64,000 nucleotides of DNA from Nitrosomonas sp. Nm51 (GCF_900111165.1 NZ_FOGH01000005.1:47237-111236), one strand, 5' to 3'. Positions 26,684 through 35,969 are shown, numbered from the stretch's first letter. Numbers and translations: made by a program. The notes: generated by a model not told the origin, from the sequence alone.

Positions 26684-27220
26684 TTATAATGTGAATTTTG
26701 AATTAATTTTTTCCAAGATAACATGCTTTACACCTTCATCATAAGCAAAGTCCCTTAGCCCACTATCGATTATAAGCAATTCATGCGAGCAAGACCGTTC
26801 TTTAAGGATTTTTTCCAATTGCTCATTTATTGCTTGCAAGTATTCGATTGTAATTGAATTCTCGACATCCCTTCCTCTGTTTCGAATACGTTGCAGCTCT
26901 ATTTCAGGATCACATTCGAGGTAGATTAATAGGGAAGGTTGTTCCAGTTCTTTTTCTACTTCGCTGTATACCGATTGAAAGATACGCAGCTTATCCTGCG
27001 AAAGCGTGACATGCGCATAGGCAAGATCAAGATACATTGAAAAGTCACAAGCAAGTTTTTTCTCGGATTGTCTGGTTATTTTAATTTCGTGATAATGTTG
27101 CAAAAGAAAAGTAATTTCTGTTTCGAAAGCTGTGCCGATGGGGTCGGCATAAAAAGCTCGCCAGAAGGGATTGGCTTGGAAATTTTCCAGAACTGGCTTG
27201 ATGTCCAGTCTACCTAACGA
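26684..27220 (-). pseudogene. 5'-truncated deoxynucleoside kinase
   Basis: The open frame (178 codons, stop just upstream at 27221-27223) matches the deoxyadenosine/deoxyguanosine kinase family: NPFWRAFYADP, FETEITFLLQHYHEI, the DFSMYLDLAYAHVTL region, and LIYLECDPEIELQRIRNRGR (substrate and LID region). The N-terminal 35-40 residues with the P-loop GxxGxGKS are absent, and the frame has no normal start codon; the first possible start is a TTG at 27103, well inside the domain. Homology begins abruptly at GRLDIKPVLE near 27214. Without the P-loop it cannot bind ATP, so I call it a truncated pseudogene. It lies inside the tRNA-bounded island, consistent with insertion or deletion damage. Confidence 0.8.
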
Positions 27221-27223
27221 TCA

Positions 27224-27786
27224 TTGCGGTAGACGCCACCCCTGATCATGAAAGAAACTAGAGAGGAAGGTGGCAGGAAGAGGCCGCACATTTTTTTGGT
27301 GACTTGATCCCGTACTCTAACGTGACCCACCGAACTGACCCGAACCCCGGATTGCTTCCATAGAGAGCGTACGTTAAAAAGGCCGTTTTCCAACCGGACT
27401 ACAGGCAATTTGGTCGCTTCGGTAGCAAATATGCACCGTAACGTTGCAGTACTTTTTTTATCACCATTCGTAGCCCCTACTTTTTCGGGGTAAGGAGTGT
27501 TATTGTCTTTAGGCTATGTTCTTTCATAGTATTAATCAGGAAACGTATTAATTGAACCAGACTTTTGGTTTATTTTGTAATCTAAAAGTTTTTTGTAGCA
27601 TGGCCAGTACAGCTGTTAAAAAAACAATAAACGATCTTGTTCAAAATACATAAAATGAATATACGTTAGTCTTGGATCACGCAGACAGACCTGAATCACT
27701 CTGTTAAATTTATGATCTTATTGTGGCACTGTGTATGGCGTCAGATTAAATTTCTCAAATAACTTCCATGCAACCTATTGATAATT
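27224..27786. other. Unassigned island sequence next to tRNA-Arg
   Basis: About 560 bp between the truncated kinase and tRNA-Arg. A 64-codon minus-strand frame (27214-27408) overlaps the kinase remnant. It is full of Val, Arg and Ser, matches nothing I know and has no ribosome binding site. Further right is AT-rich non-coding DNA with a small hairpin-like CCCCTACTTTTTCGGGG near 27474. I read this as debris of the same island. Confidence 0.45.
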
Positions 27787-27862
27787 TGGCGCCCCAGAGA
27801 CGATTCGAACGTCCGACCTACCCCTTAGGAGGGGGTTGCTCTATCCACTGAGCTACCGGGGC
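27787..27862 (-). tRNA. tRNA-Arg (anticodon CCT)
   Basis: 76-nt cloverleaf on the minus strand. The acceptor stem GCCCCGG pairs with CTGGGGC (one G-T), with discriminator G and an encoded CCA at 27787-27789. D-arm is TAGCTCAGTGGATAGAGCA. The anticodon stem ACCCC/GGGGT encloses loop CTCCTAA, giving anticodon CCT (reads AGG). The T-arm is GGACG-TTCGAAT-CGTCT. All stems form, so it should be functional. Its 3' end faces the decayed island and a partial copy of it lies at 26448-26476. Confidence 0.95.
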
Positions 27863-28065
27863 GCTGCGCCCAAAGCCTCATTTTACGCTAGTCTGTCATA
27901 TAGTATAAGCTGCATATGCTCTCTCAGTCGCACACACCCATTTTCTTGAGAACCATATCCCGGAGTTAATACACTGAATGCCACACAACATTGATGGCTT
28001 TTTATCTGCAGCACACTAACCTCAACACACCGGCATCTTGAGATCATGTGCGTTACTCAGTATAG

Positions 28066-28094
28066 TTGACGGATTTATCCGATTTATTTAGAAA
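28066..28094 (+). promoter_or_regulatory. Candidate sigma-70 promoter for trxB
   Basis: TTGACG at 28066-28071 and TAGAAA at 28089-28094 are separated by 17 bp and lie just upstream of the trxB ATG at 28105. The -35 is near-consensus and the -10 matches 4 of 6 positions. The leader would be very short (a few bases), so the call is tentative. Confidence 0.35.
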
Positions 28095-28101
28095 TACATA
28101 A

Positions 28102-29058
<957 letters not shown>

Positions 29059-29075
29059 TACATTTTAACAAAATA

Positions 29076-29648
29076 ATGTCCAAGAAAGAAGATACGGCAA
29101 AAACAAATAACGATGATATGGCGTTGTTTCATGAAGCCATGAAAATTGTCGCGCCGCTGGCCGCTTCTGACAAGACTGTGCTGGAACCCGAGAAACCGGT
29201 CCCCCTTCCCCGGCAAATAAATCCGTACAACCTGGACGGTCCTCTGTCCGAAACTGTTAGTGCAGCCGATCAGCATATCTTAGCGTTGGATGCCGGGGAT
29301 GAGTGGTCCTTTTCTCGGCCGGGCGTGTCACGCCAGACATTGCGGCGTTTAAGGCGCGGTGTCTGGCGCATTCGAAGCCGGCTTGATCTGCATGGACTCA
29401 CCCAGGATGCCGCAAAGCGGCACATGACGGACTTTCTGAATGATGCTTTGCATAAGCAGTACCGTTGCATACAGATCATTCATGGCAAAGGACTCAGTTC
29501 ACAAGACCGCATACCGGTGTTAAAAAAAAATATCGGCAGCTGGCTGGCGCAGCATCATGCAGTGCTTGCCTTTTGCCAGGCCAGTCCGGAACATGGCGGC
29601 GGCGGCGCGCTGATGGTTTTACTCAAGGGAAAGGGACATACAAGATAA
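29076..29648 (+). CDS. Smr-domain protein
   Basis: 190-residue protein with a charged, probably flexible N-terminal half and a C-terminal Smr (small MutS-related) domain of about 80 residues. Diagnostic motifs are LDLHGLT near residue 105 and IHGKG near 139. Its size and position behind trxB resemble the stand-alone YdaL/SmrA-SmrB type proteins of proteobacteria; E. coli SmrB is a nuclease that rescues collided ribosomes. The Gly-rich GGGGALMVLLKG end of the domain is present. Whether it acts on DNA or RNA cannot be told from sequence. Convergent with dksA, with 16 bp between stops. Confidence 0.9.
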   Translation: MSKKEDTAKTNNDDMALFHEAMKIVAPLAASDKTVLEPEKPVPLPRQINPYNLDGPLSETVSAADQHILALDAGDEWSFSRPGVSRQTLRRLRRGVWRIRSRLDLHGLTQDAAKRHMTDFLNDALHKQYRCIQIIHGKGLSSQDRIPVLKKNIGSWLAQHHAVLAFCQASPEHGGGGALMVLLKGKGHTR

Positions 29649-29664
29649 ACGCGCCAGAAAGCTG

Positions 29665-30036
29665 CTACAGCGATGGACTCGACTCATGCGGATATAATTT
29701 TTCATATTTCCGTTGACACGCAATACAGCGTTGCGCGGAAGGATTGGCGATTAAGCGCTCGAATCCGATTTCTTCGCCGCAATCAACGCAATCACCGAAT
29801 TCCAGCTCCATCAGATATTTTTCCGACATTTCAAGTTCACGCATTTCATTAATCTGCTTGTCAACCAGTGCAGTATCAACATCAGCCAAAATGTTGTTGA
29901 TATCATCCGCCTGTCTGATATCAAATTCTTCACCGCTCTGCACCAGCTCATTACGCACTTCTTCCTGTAGCTCAAGATAGCGTTTATGCAGTGCGGACTT
30001 GATTTGAGCCAGCTGTTCTTCTGTAAAATCTGCCAT
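29665..30036 (-). CDS. dksA: DksA/TraR-family zinc-finger regulator
   Basis: RNA polymerase secondary-channel regulator family. The zinc-finger cysteines are visible as CVDCGEEIGFERL and CIACQRKYE, preceded by a coiled coil (NNILADVDTALVDKQINEMR). The frame opens at 30102, but AGGAAAG eight bases upstream of the ATG at 30036 fixes the start (MADFTEEQLAQIK), giving 123 residues. That is shorter than E. coli DksA (151) because the N-terminal extension is brief, and the coiled-coil tip Asp-x-x-Asp-x-Ala pattern appears as DVDTA. It could be the main DksA or a paralogue; only a genome-wide view would tell. Confidence 0.85.
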   Translation of the reverse strand: MADFTEEQLAQIKSALHKRYLELQEEVRNELVQSGEEFDIRQADDINNILADVDTALVDKQINEMRELEMSEKYLMELEFGDCVDCGEEIGFERLIANPSAQRCIACQRKYEKLYPHESSPSL

Positions 30037-30161
30037 AATGTTCTTTCCTGCTTCAAAATAAAAACGTGCCATTGTAAGCCTGCGACTTCGAGCCATAATC
30101 AATGCAGCGCCGTTATCCGGTTTTCAAGTAATCACAAGGTCTTCAGGCTTGCAGGGGGCAT

Positions 30162-30743
30162 TTAAAAACTTCTCATGCTTTTGTATGCGTGCTTTGTTTC
30201 AAGATACGTCAAATCTGAAATAATTTCATCAGCGTTATGCGCTGCACGCGCTGACCAATAAATCCTGGCGATTCTGCCAAGTGGATCAATCAAGAAGGTA
30301 TTGCGTTTAGCGAATTTCACAACGCCAAAATTCAGAAGTGAGCAGTAGCGCGCTGCCATCTCAGCGGTGGTATCAGCCAGCAGCGGAAAACCCAGACCGA
30401 ACTTGCCGGCAAATCGTTCATGGCTGCTTGCCGTATCTACGCTTACACCTACAACCTCGGCATCAAACGCTTTCAGTTTTTCTAAATTATCGCGAAAAGC
30501 GCATGCCTGGCGGGTGCAACCCGGCGTATCATCTTTGGGATAAAAATACAGCGCCAGCCACTTACCTTTAAAATCCTCAAGACAATGTGTTTTACCATGC
30601 TGATCAATCAGTTTGAAGTCTGGTGCAGCCTGGCCTGGCTTGAGCGATTTACGCCCATGCACAGCAGCAAAAAACCACCCCGCCAAGCCCGCTATTGTCA
30701 ACACACTGATAACAAACAACCACTCCATTCCTTGCTGCTCCAT
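30162..30743 (-). CDS. bcp: Membrane-anchored peroxiredoxin, BCP/PrxQ type
   Basis: Thiol peroxidase that reduces hydroperoxides. The AhpC/TSA domain has the peroxidatic motif YPKDDTPGCTRQACAFRD, in which the first Cys is peroxidatic and the second, five residues on, matches the resolving Cys of PrxQ. Unlike typical BCP (about 155 residues), this 193-residue protein has an N-terminal transmembrane helix (WLFVISVLTIAGLAGWFFA), so it is probably tethered to the inner membrane. Orientation is uncertain: a cytoplasmic fold is usual, but an anchor could place it in the periplasm. An alternative start is the ATG four codons in (30731). Confidence 0.88.
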   Translation of the reverse strand: MEQQGMEWLFVISVLTIAGLAGWFFAAVHGRKSLKPGQAAPDFKLIDQHGKTHCLEDFKGKWLALYFYPKDDTPGCTRQACAFRDNLEKLKAFDAEVVGVSVDTASSHERFAGKFGLGFPLLADTTAEMAARYCSLLNFGVVKFAKRNTFLIDPLGRIARIYWSARAAHNADEIISDLTYLETKHAYKSMRSF

Positions 30744-30929
30744 TTACTCTAAACCGATTGTTTACCCTGTTCATTACGCTTATCATAGGTCAATTCATAC
30801 CGGGATGTCAGTAACGGAAAAAACCGGCAGACATACATCCCTTCTACCCAGCACAAAATCTATTTTATATAATTATAACAAACTGGATATGCTGCACATC
30901 CGGGCACAATTTTTCATCGGCTAATTATC

Positions 30930-32513
30930 ATGATCTATACCCAAAAAAGCCCTGCCTTGCTCATCATCGGCTTATCAATGCTGGCCATCTGGTCCGGCGT
31001 GGAGACAGGATTACTGAATCCGCTACTGGAACATTTATCACCGGACAAACCCTATAAATATCTGAATGAAGTCAGCTCGCTGCCCCTGTATTTTGGCGTT
31101 ATAGCCGTCGTTACGGGATGCTGGCATTGGCTTGGTACGCATAAAGCCGGTCACCTCGATTACTATTCGTCCACGATCGCCGGCGGCATGTTGATTCTGT
31201 TCATTACCATGCTGATACGCTGGTTCATCGCACCGCAAATCGAAGTCATGAGTACAGGTATTGGTTTAATCGGCAACACCGGAAAATACGTCCATGAGTT
31301 ACTCGGCCTTAACTATGTCGTGCTTGGCATTGTCACAGGCATTATTATCGTCAATGTATTCAAGGTGCCCGGATGGGCTCAGAACGGTGTGCGCTTGTCC
31401 CGATTGGGACTCAAGACGGGTGTGATTTTACTCGGCGCCCTCTATAGCGCAGCCGAATTAAAAAATCTGGGCGGTTTGTCTATTATCATGATAGGGATTT
31501 TCGTACTGGGATCGGTCGGTATCGTTTTATGGATCGGTTCGCGGCGAAAAATCTCCAATTCAATGGGCGGCGTGTTATCCGCCGGCATGGGCGTTTGTGG
31601 TGTATCGGCTACAGTAGCGGTCGCTCCCGTCGTCCAGGCCAAACCCGTTGAAATTGCCTATACAATCGGTACCATCCTGCTATGGGGTGTCGGCTGCATG
31701 TTTGTTTTCCCCATTATTGGTCACTTGCTGGATATGAGTTATGTACAGTTTGGCGCATGGGCGGGTACGGGCATTCTGAATTCGGCACAGGTTGCAGGGG
31801 CAGCGCTGGCTTTCCAACCTGACGGCATAGAAACACTGATGGTCGCCGAAATTTTTAATATTACCCGTGTCCTGATTCTCCCCGTCATCGTACTCTGGCT
31901 GGCCATCTGGTATGTCAAAAAAGAAGGCGCAGTCTCGTCCGAAGTCAACGTCGGCCATGTGGTAATCACAAAATTTCCGGTATTTGTGCTGGGTTTCATA
32001 TGCATGTTTGCATTATCGACTACAGGAGCGTTCGCACCGGCCAGTCATTACCAGGGAAAATATTTCGGTAATACGCAGGCACAGGGCTTCAAACAGGAAA
32101 ATTTGTTAAATTCCGCACAGATTGGCGTATTGCGCGCTGAAATAAACAGTATTGACCGGACAGAACACCGCGCAGCAATGCGCAGTCTGATCGAAAACGG
32201 AAAAATCATGACGGTTGAAGATGATAATGCCATTCGCAGCATCATCAACGCCAGCGCCTTATCCGGTCAAGCTATTGAAATTCTGAGCGCTGCACATCAT
32301 GCGGTACGGCATACCGCCGAAAAAATCGAGGCATTCCGTCAGTGGATCACCTGGCTGTTTGCATTTGGACTGGTTGGTCTCGGCATGCAAATCACAGTCA
32401 GCGCAATGAGACAGGCGGGTGGAGAGCCTGCGATTATTGGCGGCATTGTCGGTTTTATCAAGGCGGCATTGTCGCTGGCCGTCGTCATTCTGATCGTCGA
32501 TGACACCGTATAA
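30930..32513 (+). CDS. YeiH/PSE-family putative sulfate exporter, long form
   Basis: Inner-membrane protein of the UPF0324/putative sulfate exporter family. Family signatures are the glycine-rich helices GLKTGVILLGALYSAAEL and GVCGVSATVAVAPVVQAKPV. Typical members have about 340 residues; this one has 527. The extra length includes an N-terminal segment (GVETGLLNPLLEHLSPDKPY) and a hydrophilic insert of about 100 residues (around 365-465: NTQAQGFKQENLLNS, then IDRTEHRAAMRSLIENGK, ASALSGQAIEIL) before the last helices. The insert looks helical and has no motif I know. A small membrane-protein gene and a universal stress protein gene follow, probably as one operon. Substrate unproven. Confidence 0.85.
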   Translation: MIYTQKSPALLIIGLSMLAIWSGVETGLLNPLLEHLSPDKPYKYLNEVSSLPLYFGVIAVVTGCWHWLGTHKAGHLDYYSSTIAGGMLILFITMLIRWFIAPQIEVMSTGIGLIGNTGKYVHELLGLNYVVLGIVTGIIIVNVFKVPGWAQNGVRLSRLGLKTGVILLGALYSAAELKNLGGLSIIMIGIFVLGSVGIVLWIGSRRKISNSMGGVLSAGMGVCGVSATVAVAPVVQAKPVEIAYTIGTILLWGVGCMFVFPIIGHLLDMSYVQFGAWAGTGILNSAQVAGAALAFQPDGIETLMVAEIFNITRVLILPVIVLWLAIWYVKKEGAVSSEVNVGHVVITKFPVFVLGFICMFALSTTGAFAPASHYQGKYFGNTQAQGFKQENLLNSAQIGVLRAEINSIDRTEHRAAMRSLIENGKIMTVEDDNAIRSIINASALSGQAIEILSAAHHAVRHTAEKIEAFRQWITWLFAFGLVGLGMQITVSAMRQAGGEPAIIGGIVGFIKAALSLAVVILIVDDTV

Positions 32514-32536
32514 AACTTATACAACGGAGATATTTG

Positions 32537-32668
32537 ATGCAACACAAAGAAACCAGAACCTTTGAACGTGGCTCAGCGCTGTCGATTTTTAGCAGCGATC
32601 GTAAAGAAGATGTCATCGCCCTTATTCTCGCTTTCATTCTGGCTATGGCGATTTACTTCATCTATTGA
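32537..32668 (+). CDS. Small single-pass membrane protein, 43 residues
   Basis: A short gene with GGAG eight bases before its ATG, 23 bp behind the YeiH-type transporter. The product has a charged N-terminus (MQHKETRTFERG, then SSDRKEDV) and one C-terminal hydrophobic helix (IALILAFILAMAIYFIY), i.e. a tail-anchored microprotein. The position suggests an accessory subunit or regulator of the transporter; small single-helix partners are common in transporter complexes. No family recognised. Confidence 0.7.
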   Translation: MQHKETRTFERGSALSIFSSDRKEDVIALILAFILAMAIYFIY

Positions 32669-32720
32669 AACAACAGACGGTTACCTGCCGATTTAACCGG
32701 CATATCGAGACCGGCGGATT

Positions 32721-33197
32721 GTGACGCTGTTCAAACATATTTTGCTTGCCAGCCACGGCACATCAGGTGCTGTTGCGGCTGAAAATATGGCACTTCAAGT
32801 TTGTGCCAGCGAGGGAACGATTGACCATCTGATCGTAGTGCCTGAATTCTGGCAGGGAATGACCGGCGACGACTGGCTCAACAACGGCGTTACACGGGAT
32901 CAATTCAGCAATTACCTGCAAACCGAACTTGGCAAAGAAGTCGATCAGCAATGCGACCGTTTGCACCGCAAAGTTTCAGCACATGCCTTTAACTACCACA
33001 GCCTGATTTTTTTTGGCAGGCCCGGCCAGGCACTGTTACAGTGCTTAAAAAAGCAGACATACGACCTGATTGTCCTGGGTTCGCCGCGCCCGCGGCGTAT
33101 GCCGGGGCTGCGTTCTACGCTGCTGACTAAACAGCTTATTACTGCCATACAAACAGCTGTACTGATAGCACCCTACCCGAAACAACCCCCTGCATAA
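32721..33197 (+). CDS. Universal stress protein (UspA family)
   Basis: 158-residue protein with the Usp alpha/beta layout: the strand FKHILLASHGTSGAVAAENM at the N-terminus, the conserved YDLIVLGSPRPRR near residue 115, and a final strand TAVLIAPYP. The ATP-binding Gly-x2-Gly-x9-Gly-Ser pattern is only partly matched (GSPRPRRMPGLRST), so it may not bind ATP. The GTG start is inferred from alignment to the usual N-terminal strand. It lies 52 bp behind the small membrane protein and 26 bp ahead of the next gene, suggesting an operon with the YeiH-type transporter. Confidence 0.85.
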   Translation: MTLFKHILLASHGTSGAVAAENMALQVCASEGTIDHLIVVPEFWQGMTGDDWLNNGVTRDQFSNYLQTELGKEVDQQCDRLHRKVSAHAFNYHSLIFFGRPGQALLQCLKKQTYDLIVLGSPRPRRMPGLRSTLLTKQLITAIQTAVLIAPYPKQPPA

Positions 33198-33223
33198 CAG
33201 CACCCGGATGCCTGAACGTAGAA

Positions 33224-33868
33224 ATGGATAAATCACCCGCATTGCGCAAGCCGGACAGCTTCGATGCTGCATGGGCCGAACTATATACACCACTGAGTAC
33301 TGCAGAGCTCAGACTGTTCTGCGGGGATATCGAACGGCTGTTTCGCATCAACCCGATGCTCAATTTCAGCACATGGCAAAAGACCGGTCCCAATCGTTAT
33401 TATTGCGCGGGACAAAATACCAGTCAGCAACCGCCGTTTGACTTTGAATTGACATTCACCGTCAAACAGTTACCTGACGCCATCCGGATTGATTACCAGC
33501 AGGGCTTAAAAACCCGTACAACGTTAGTCATCGAACCAGCGTCCTGTTCTCGGGACGAACTGCATTTTCGCAAGTCAAAGCTGATCATTACAGATTTTTA
33601 TGGCGGCGTATCCGAAGATCAACGGAAACAATGCTTACACCTGGTAGATAAAAGCATTACCGTCTGGGCCAGCGATTTACAGCATTATCTGATCAACTGG
33701 AGAAAGTGGTCGCGTTACCGGGTGTGGCGCACCTACATGCGCCATGTCTGGCAACCCATGCGGCCTATGGGGCGGCGCATCGCTGCCATCCTGATATGGT
33801 TGACTGTTTTCGAATTGGCTTTGATTTTGCTGGGTGCGGCGGTATATTATCTGGAATATGCGCAATGA
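33224..33868 (+). CDS. Hypothetical membrane-anchored protein
   Basis: 214 residues. The N-terminal 165 residues are hydrophilic, with a beta-rich middle (FELTFTVKQLPDAIRIDYQ, then TTLVIEPASCSRDELHF). A basic, Trp-rich helix follows (NWRKWSRYRVWRTYMRHVW), then one C-terminal transmembrane helix (IAAILIWLTVFELALILLGA). The shape is that of a cytoplasmic domain tethered by its tail, possibly a lipid- or ligand-binding (START-like) fold, but this is a guess from strand pattern. I do not recognise the family. It is 26 bp behind the Usp gene and probably co-transcribed with it. Confidence 0.65.
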   Translation: MDKSPALRKPDSFDAAWAELYTPLSTAELRLFCGDIERLFRINPMLNFSTWQKTGPNRYYCAGQNTSQQPPFDFELTFTVKQLPDAIRIDYQQGLKTRTTLVIEPASCSRDELHFRKSKLIITDFYGGVSEDQRKQCLHLVDKSITVWASDLQHYLINWRKWSRYRVWRTYMRHVWQPMRPMGRRIAAILIWLTVFELALILLGAAVYYLEYAQ

Positions 33869-33899
33869 CAAAAATTACTATAATCACGAGGACAAAACC

Positions 33900-34008
33900 G
33901 TGAATGAAAAATTAAACCGCCTGCCCCGATATGGTTGCATGCGAAGCATGCCTGAAAGAAATTCCACTGTCGGAAGCCATTCATTCTGCCTGCCGCCGTT
34001 CCAGTTGA
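33900..34008 (+). pseudogene. Frameshifted, truncated remnant of a DUF3330-like small gene
   Basis: GAGGA lies eight bases before a GTG at 33900, which begins VNEKLNRLP. One base in a CCCC run (33923-33926) shifts the frame; the next frame continues DMVACEACLKEIPLSEA. Together these resemble the start of DUF3330-type proteins (…MVACEVCLKEIP…SEA), from memory. The family's second half, with a Cys pair and Trp, is missing: the frame turns into unrelated sequence overlapping the convergent gene and stops at 34008. Good translation signal plus frameshift plus truncation suggests a recently broken gene. Confidence 0.5.
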
Positions 34009-34376
34009 TTGATCTGCTCCATCAGCAGCTGCCGTTCATCTTCCAATGACCTGAAGCGCGCATACAATCGATCAAGATCGGCCGTATACTGCTCAATGCG
34101 GTCTTTTCTGTTTTGTTTTTGCCGCACCATCTCTTCATATTTTGGAATCGGTACGCTTTCAACGGTAGCGTCCGGAAACTCTGCCAACGGCGCACCCAGC
34201 ATTTCGTTACGGCGTAATTCCTGAATCATAAGAAACTGCTGATGAGTCGCCTGGGCATCCTGTTGAACACGCATCAATGCCCGCTCCAGTTCGGAAATCT
34301 GCAGTTCATTTTCAGTTCTTACATCAAACGGAAATATCAGCAATACCAATAACGCTGTTACCACACATAATCTCAC
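33981..34376 (-). CDS. Exported coiled-coil protein of unknown function
   Basis: 131 residues. A strong AGGAGGT six bases upstream of a GTG at 34376 fixes the start; the frame itself opens at 34400. The N-terminal hydrophobic segment (VRLCVVTALLVLLIFPF) is a signal peptide or anchor. The rest is almost entirely charged coiled coil (SELERALMRVQQDAQATHQQ; later QYTADLDRLYARFRSLEDER and ending QINQLERRQAE). A proline-containing break (VPIPKYEEM) separates two helical stretches, so it may fold as a hairpin. No family recognised. Its stop is 20 bp beyond the thiolase stop on the same strand. Confidence 0.65.
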   Translation of the reverse strand: MRLCVVTALLVLLIFPFDVRTENELQISELERALMRVQQDAQATHQQFLMIQELRRNEMLGAPLAEFPDATVESVPIPKYEEMVRQKQNRKDRIEQYTADLDRLYARFRSLEDERQLLMEQINQLERRQAE

Positions 34377-34396
34377 AGCCTGACCTCCTTCACACG

Positions 34397-35575
34397 TCAC
34401 AATCGTTCAAATACTGCGGCAATACCCTGTCCACCACCTATACACAAGGTCACAAGCGCATAGCGGCCACCTGTCCGGTGCAATTCATATACCGCCTTAA
34501 TCGTCAGTATCGCACCGGTAGCGCCAACGGGATGCCCAAGCGCCACAGCGCCGCCGTTGGGGTTGGTTTTAACCGGATCGAAATGCAGCTCGTTTGCTAC
34601 GGCACAAGCTTGTACCGCAAATGCTTCATTAGATTCAATCACATCGACAGCGTTCATCTTCAAACAAGCGCGTTCAAGCGCCTGTTTTACCGCCAGTACC
34701 GGTCCGATGCCCATATAGCGCGGATCCACGCCGGCATGCCCATAAGAAACCAGACGCGCCATAGGTTCCAAATTGCGTTTTTCGGCCGCTTTGCCATCCA
34801 TTAAAACAACCGCAGCCGCACTGTCGTTAATGCCGGATGCATTACCCGCTGTTACCGTGCCACCTTTGCAAAAAACAGGCTTAAGTTTAGCCATGGATTC
34901 CAGATCCACGGTTTCACGTGGATGCTCATCGGTATCAAAAATGGTCACGCCCGTGCGTGATTTTAATTCAAGCGGCAGAATCTGTTCTTTGAAGTAGCCT
35001 TGACGAATGGCATGCATCGCGCGGCGGTGACTCTCAACCGCATGGGCATCCTGCGTTTCACGACTGATCTGCCATTTTTGCGCAATATTTTCTGCGGTAA
35101 TACCCATATGTACATGATCGAAAGGGTCAGTGAGCGCACCCACCATCATATCGACCGCACCGGTATCATGCATACGCTGCCCCCAGCGCAAAGCGGGCAA
35201 CAGATACCCGCCACGGCTCATGGATTCCGCACCGCCTGCAACCGCAACATCGGTATCGTTGAGTACAATGCTCTGGCTTGCAGATATAATGGCCTGCAGA
35301 CCGCTGCCGCATATACGATTGACAGTGAGCGCCGCCGTCTGCTGTGGCAACCCGCCATTCATGCACGCCACCCGAGCCAGATACATGTCCCGCGCTTCGC
35401 TGTGAATCACATGACCGAAAACCCCGTGGCCAATTTTCCCAGGATCGACTGCAGCGCGTTTTACTGCCGCTTTGACAACTTGCGCTGCCAGATCGGCCGG
35501 TGCCAGGTCTCTGAGCGCACCGCCATAATCACCAATCGCGGTGCGCACACCGCTCAATACAACCACGTCTCGCAT
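34397..35575 (-). CDS. Acetyl-CoA C-acyltransferase (thiolase)
   Basis: Biosynthetic-type thiolase (392 residues) that condenses two acyl-CoA units or cleaves beta-ketoacyl-CoA. Catalytic residues are all present: nucleophile Cys89 in NRICGSGLQA, His in the GHPVGATG block, the NEAFAVQACA motif, and the second catalytic Cys in CIGGGQGIAAVFERL near the C-terminus. It fits PhaA/AtoB/BktB-like enzymes. No phaB or phaC is next to it, so a polyhydroxybutyrate role is only possible, not shown. Confidence 0.94.
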   Translation of the reverse strand: MRDVVVLSGVRTAIGDYGGALRDLAPADLAAQVVKAAVKRAAVDPGKIGHGVFGHVIHSEARDMYLARVACMNGGLPQQTAALTVNRICGSGLQAIISASQSIVLNDTDVAVAGGAESMSRGGYLLPALRWGQRMHDTGAVDMMVGALTDPFDHVHMGITAENIAQKWQISRETQDAHAVESHRRAMHAIRQGYFKEQILPLELKSRTGVTIFDTDEHPRETVDLESMAKLKPVFCKGGTVTAGNASGINDSAAAVVLMDGKAAEKRNLEPMARLVSYGHAGVDPRYMGIGPVLAVKQALERACLKMNAVDVIESNEAFAVQACAVANELHFDPVKTNPNGGAVALGHPVGATGAILTIKAVYELHRTGGRYALVTLCIGGGQGIAAVFERL

Positions 35576-35644
35576 GCAATTTCCTCTACAATATTCACAG
35601 TTTTACCGAATAGTCAGCTCAGCCGACACCTGACACTTTTTCAG

Positions 35645-35920
35645 ACTGTCAAATAACGCATTAGCCGTCGGCGCTACGATTGGCAACCACTCGTATTCCG
35701 GTAACCGCCGAATCATCCGGGTTGTTTCATAACCACCATTACCGGCATTTGGCTATCCATAAATACCAGATCATACAAATGCTGCCAAACCATTTGACAG
35801 GCTTGTTGACCATTCAATGCAAAATCCACTTCGACACCCCTAGCGCTCTAGCAATCTGTTGATTCAACATATTATCCTCCACCAGCAACACACTGCTTCG
35901 CAGCGCCTTCCCTTGTTGCA
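35645..35920 (-). pseudogene. Remnant of a response-regulator receiver domain
   Basis: Translation of the minus strand in two frames gives SSVLLVEDNMLNQQIARALG, then DFALNGQQACQMVWQHLYDL and VFMDSQMPVM, then YETTRMIRRLPEY. This is the core of a REC domain as found at the end of hybrid histidine kinases, including the phospho-accepting Asp in VFMD. Bases are missing between the first two pieces and around the GY(E)TTR segment, so the frame is broken and no start or stop context remains. A decayed fragment, not a gene. Confidence 0.75.
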
Positions 35921-35969
35921 CCTAAAGTGTCGCCGTTGTTTGACGCGATTGATGTTCTGACGACGACTG

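Noticed and set aside
27214..27408. 64-codon minus-strand frame next to the truncated kinase
   Set aside because: Overlaps the kinase remnant in another frame, has no ribosome binding site and no known similarity; treated as island debris.
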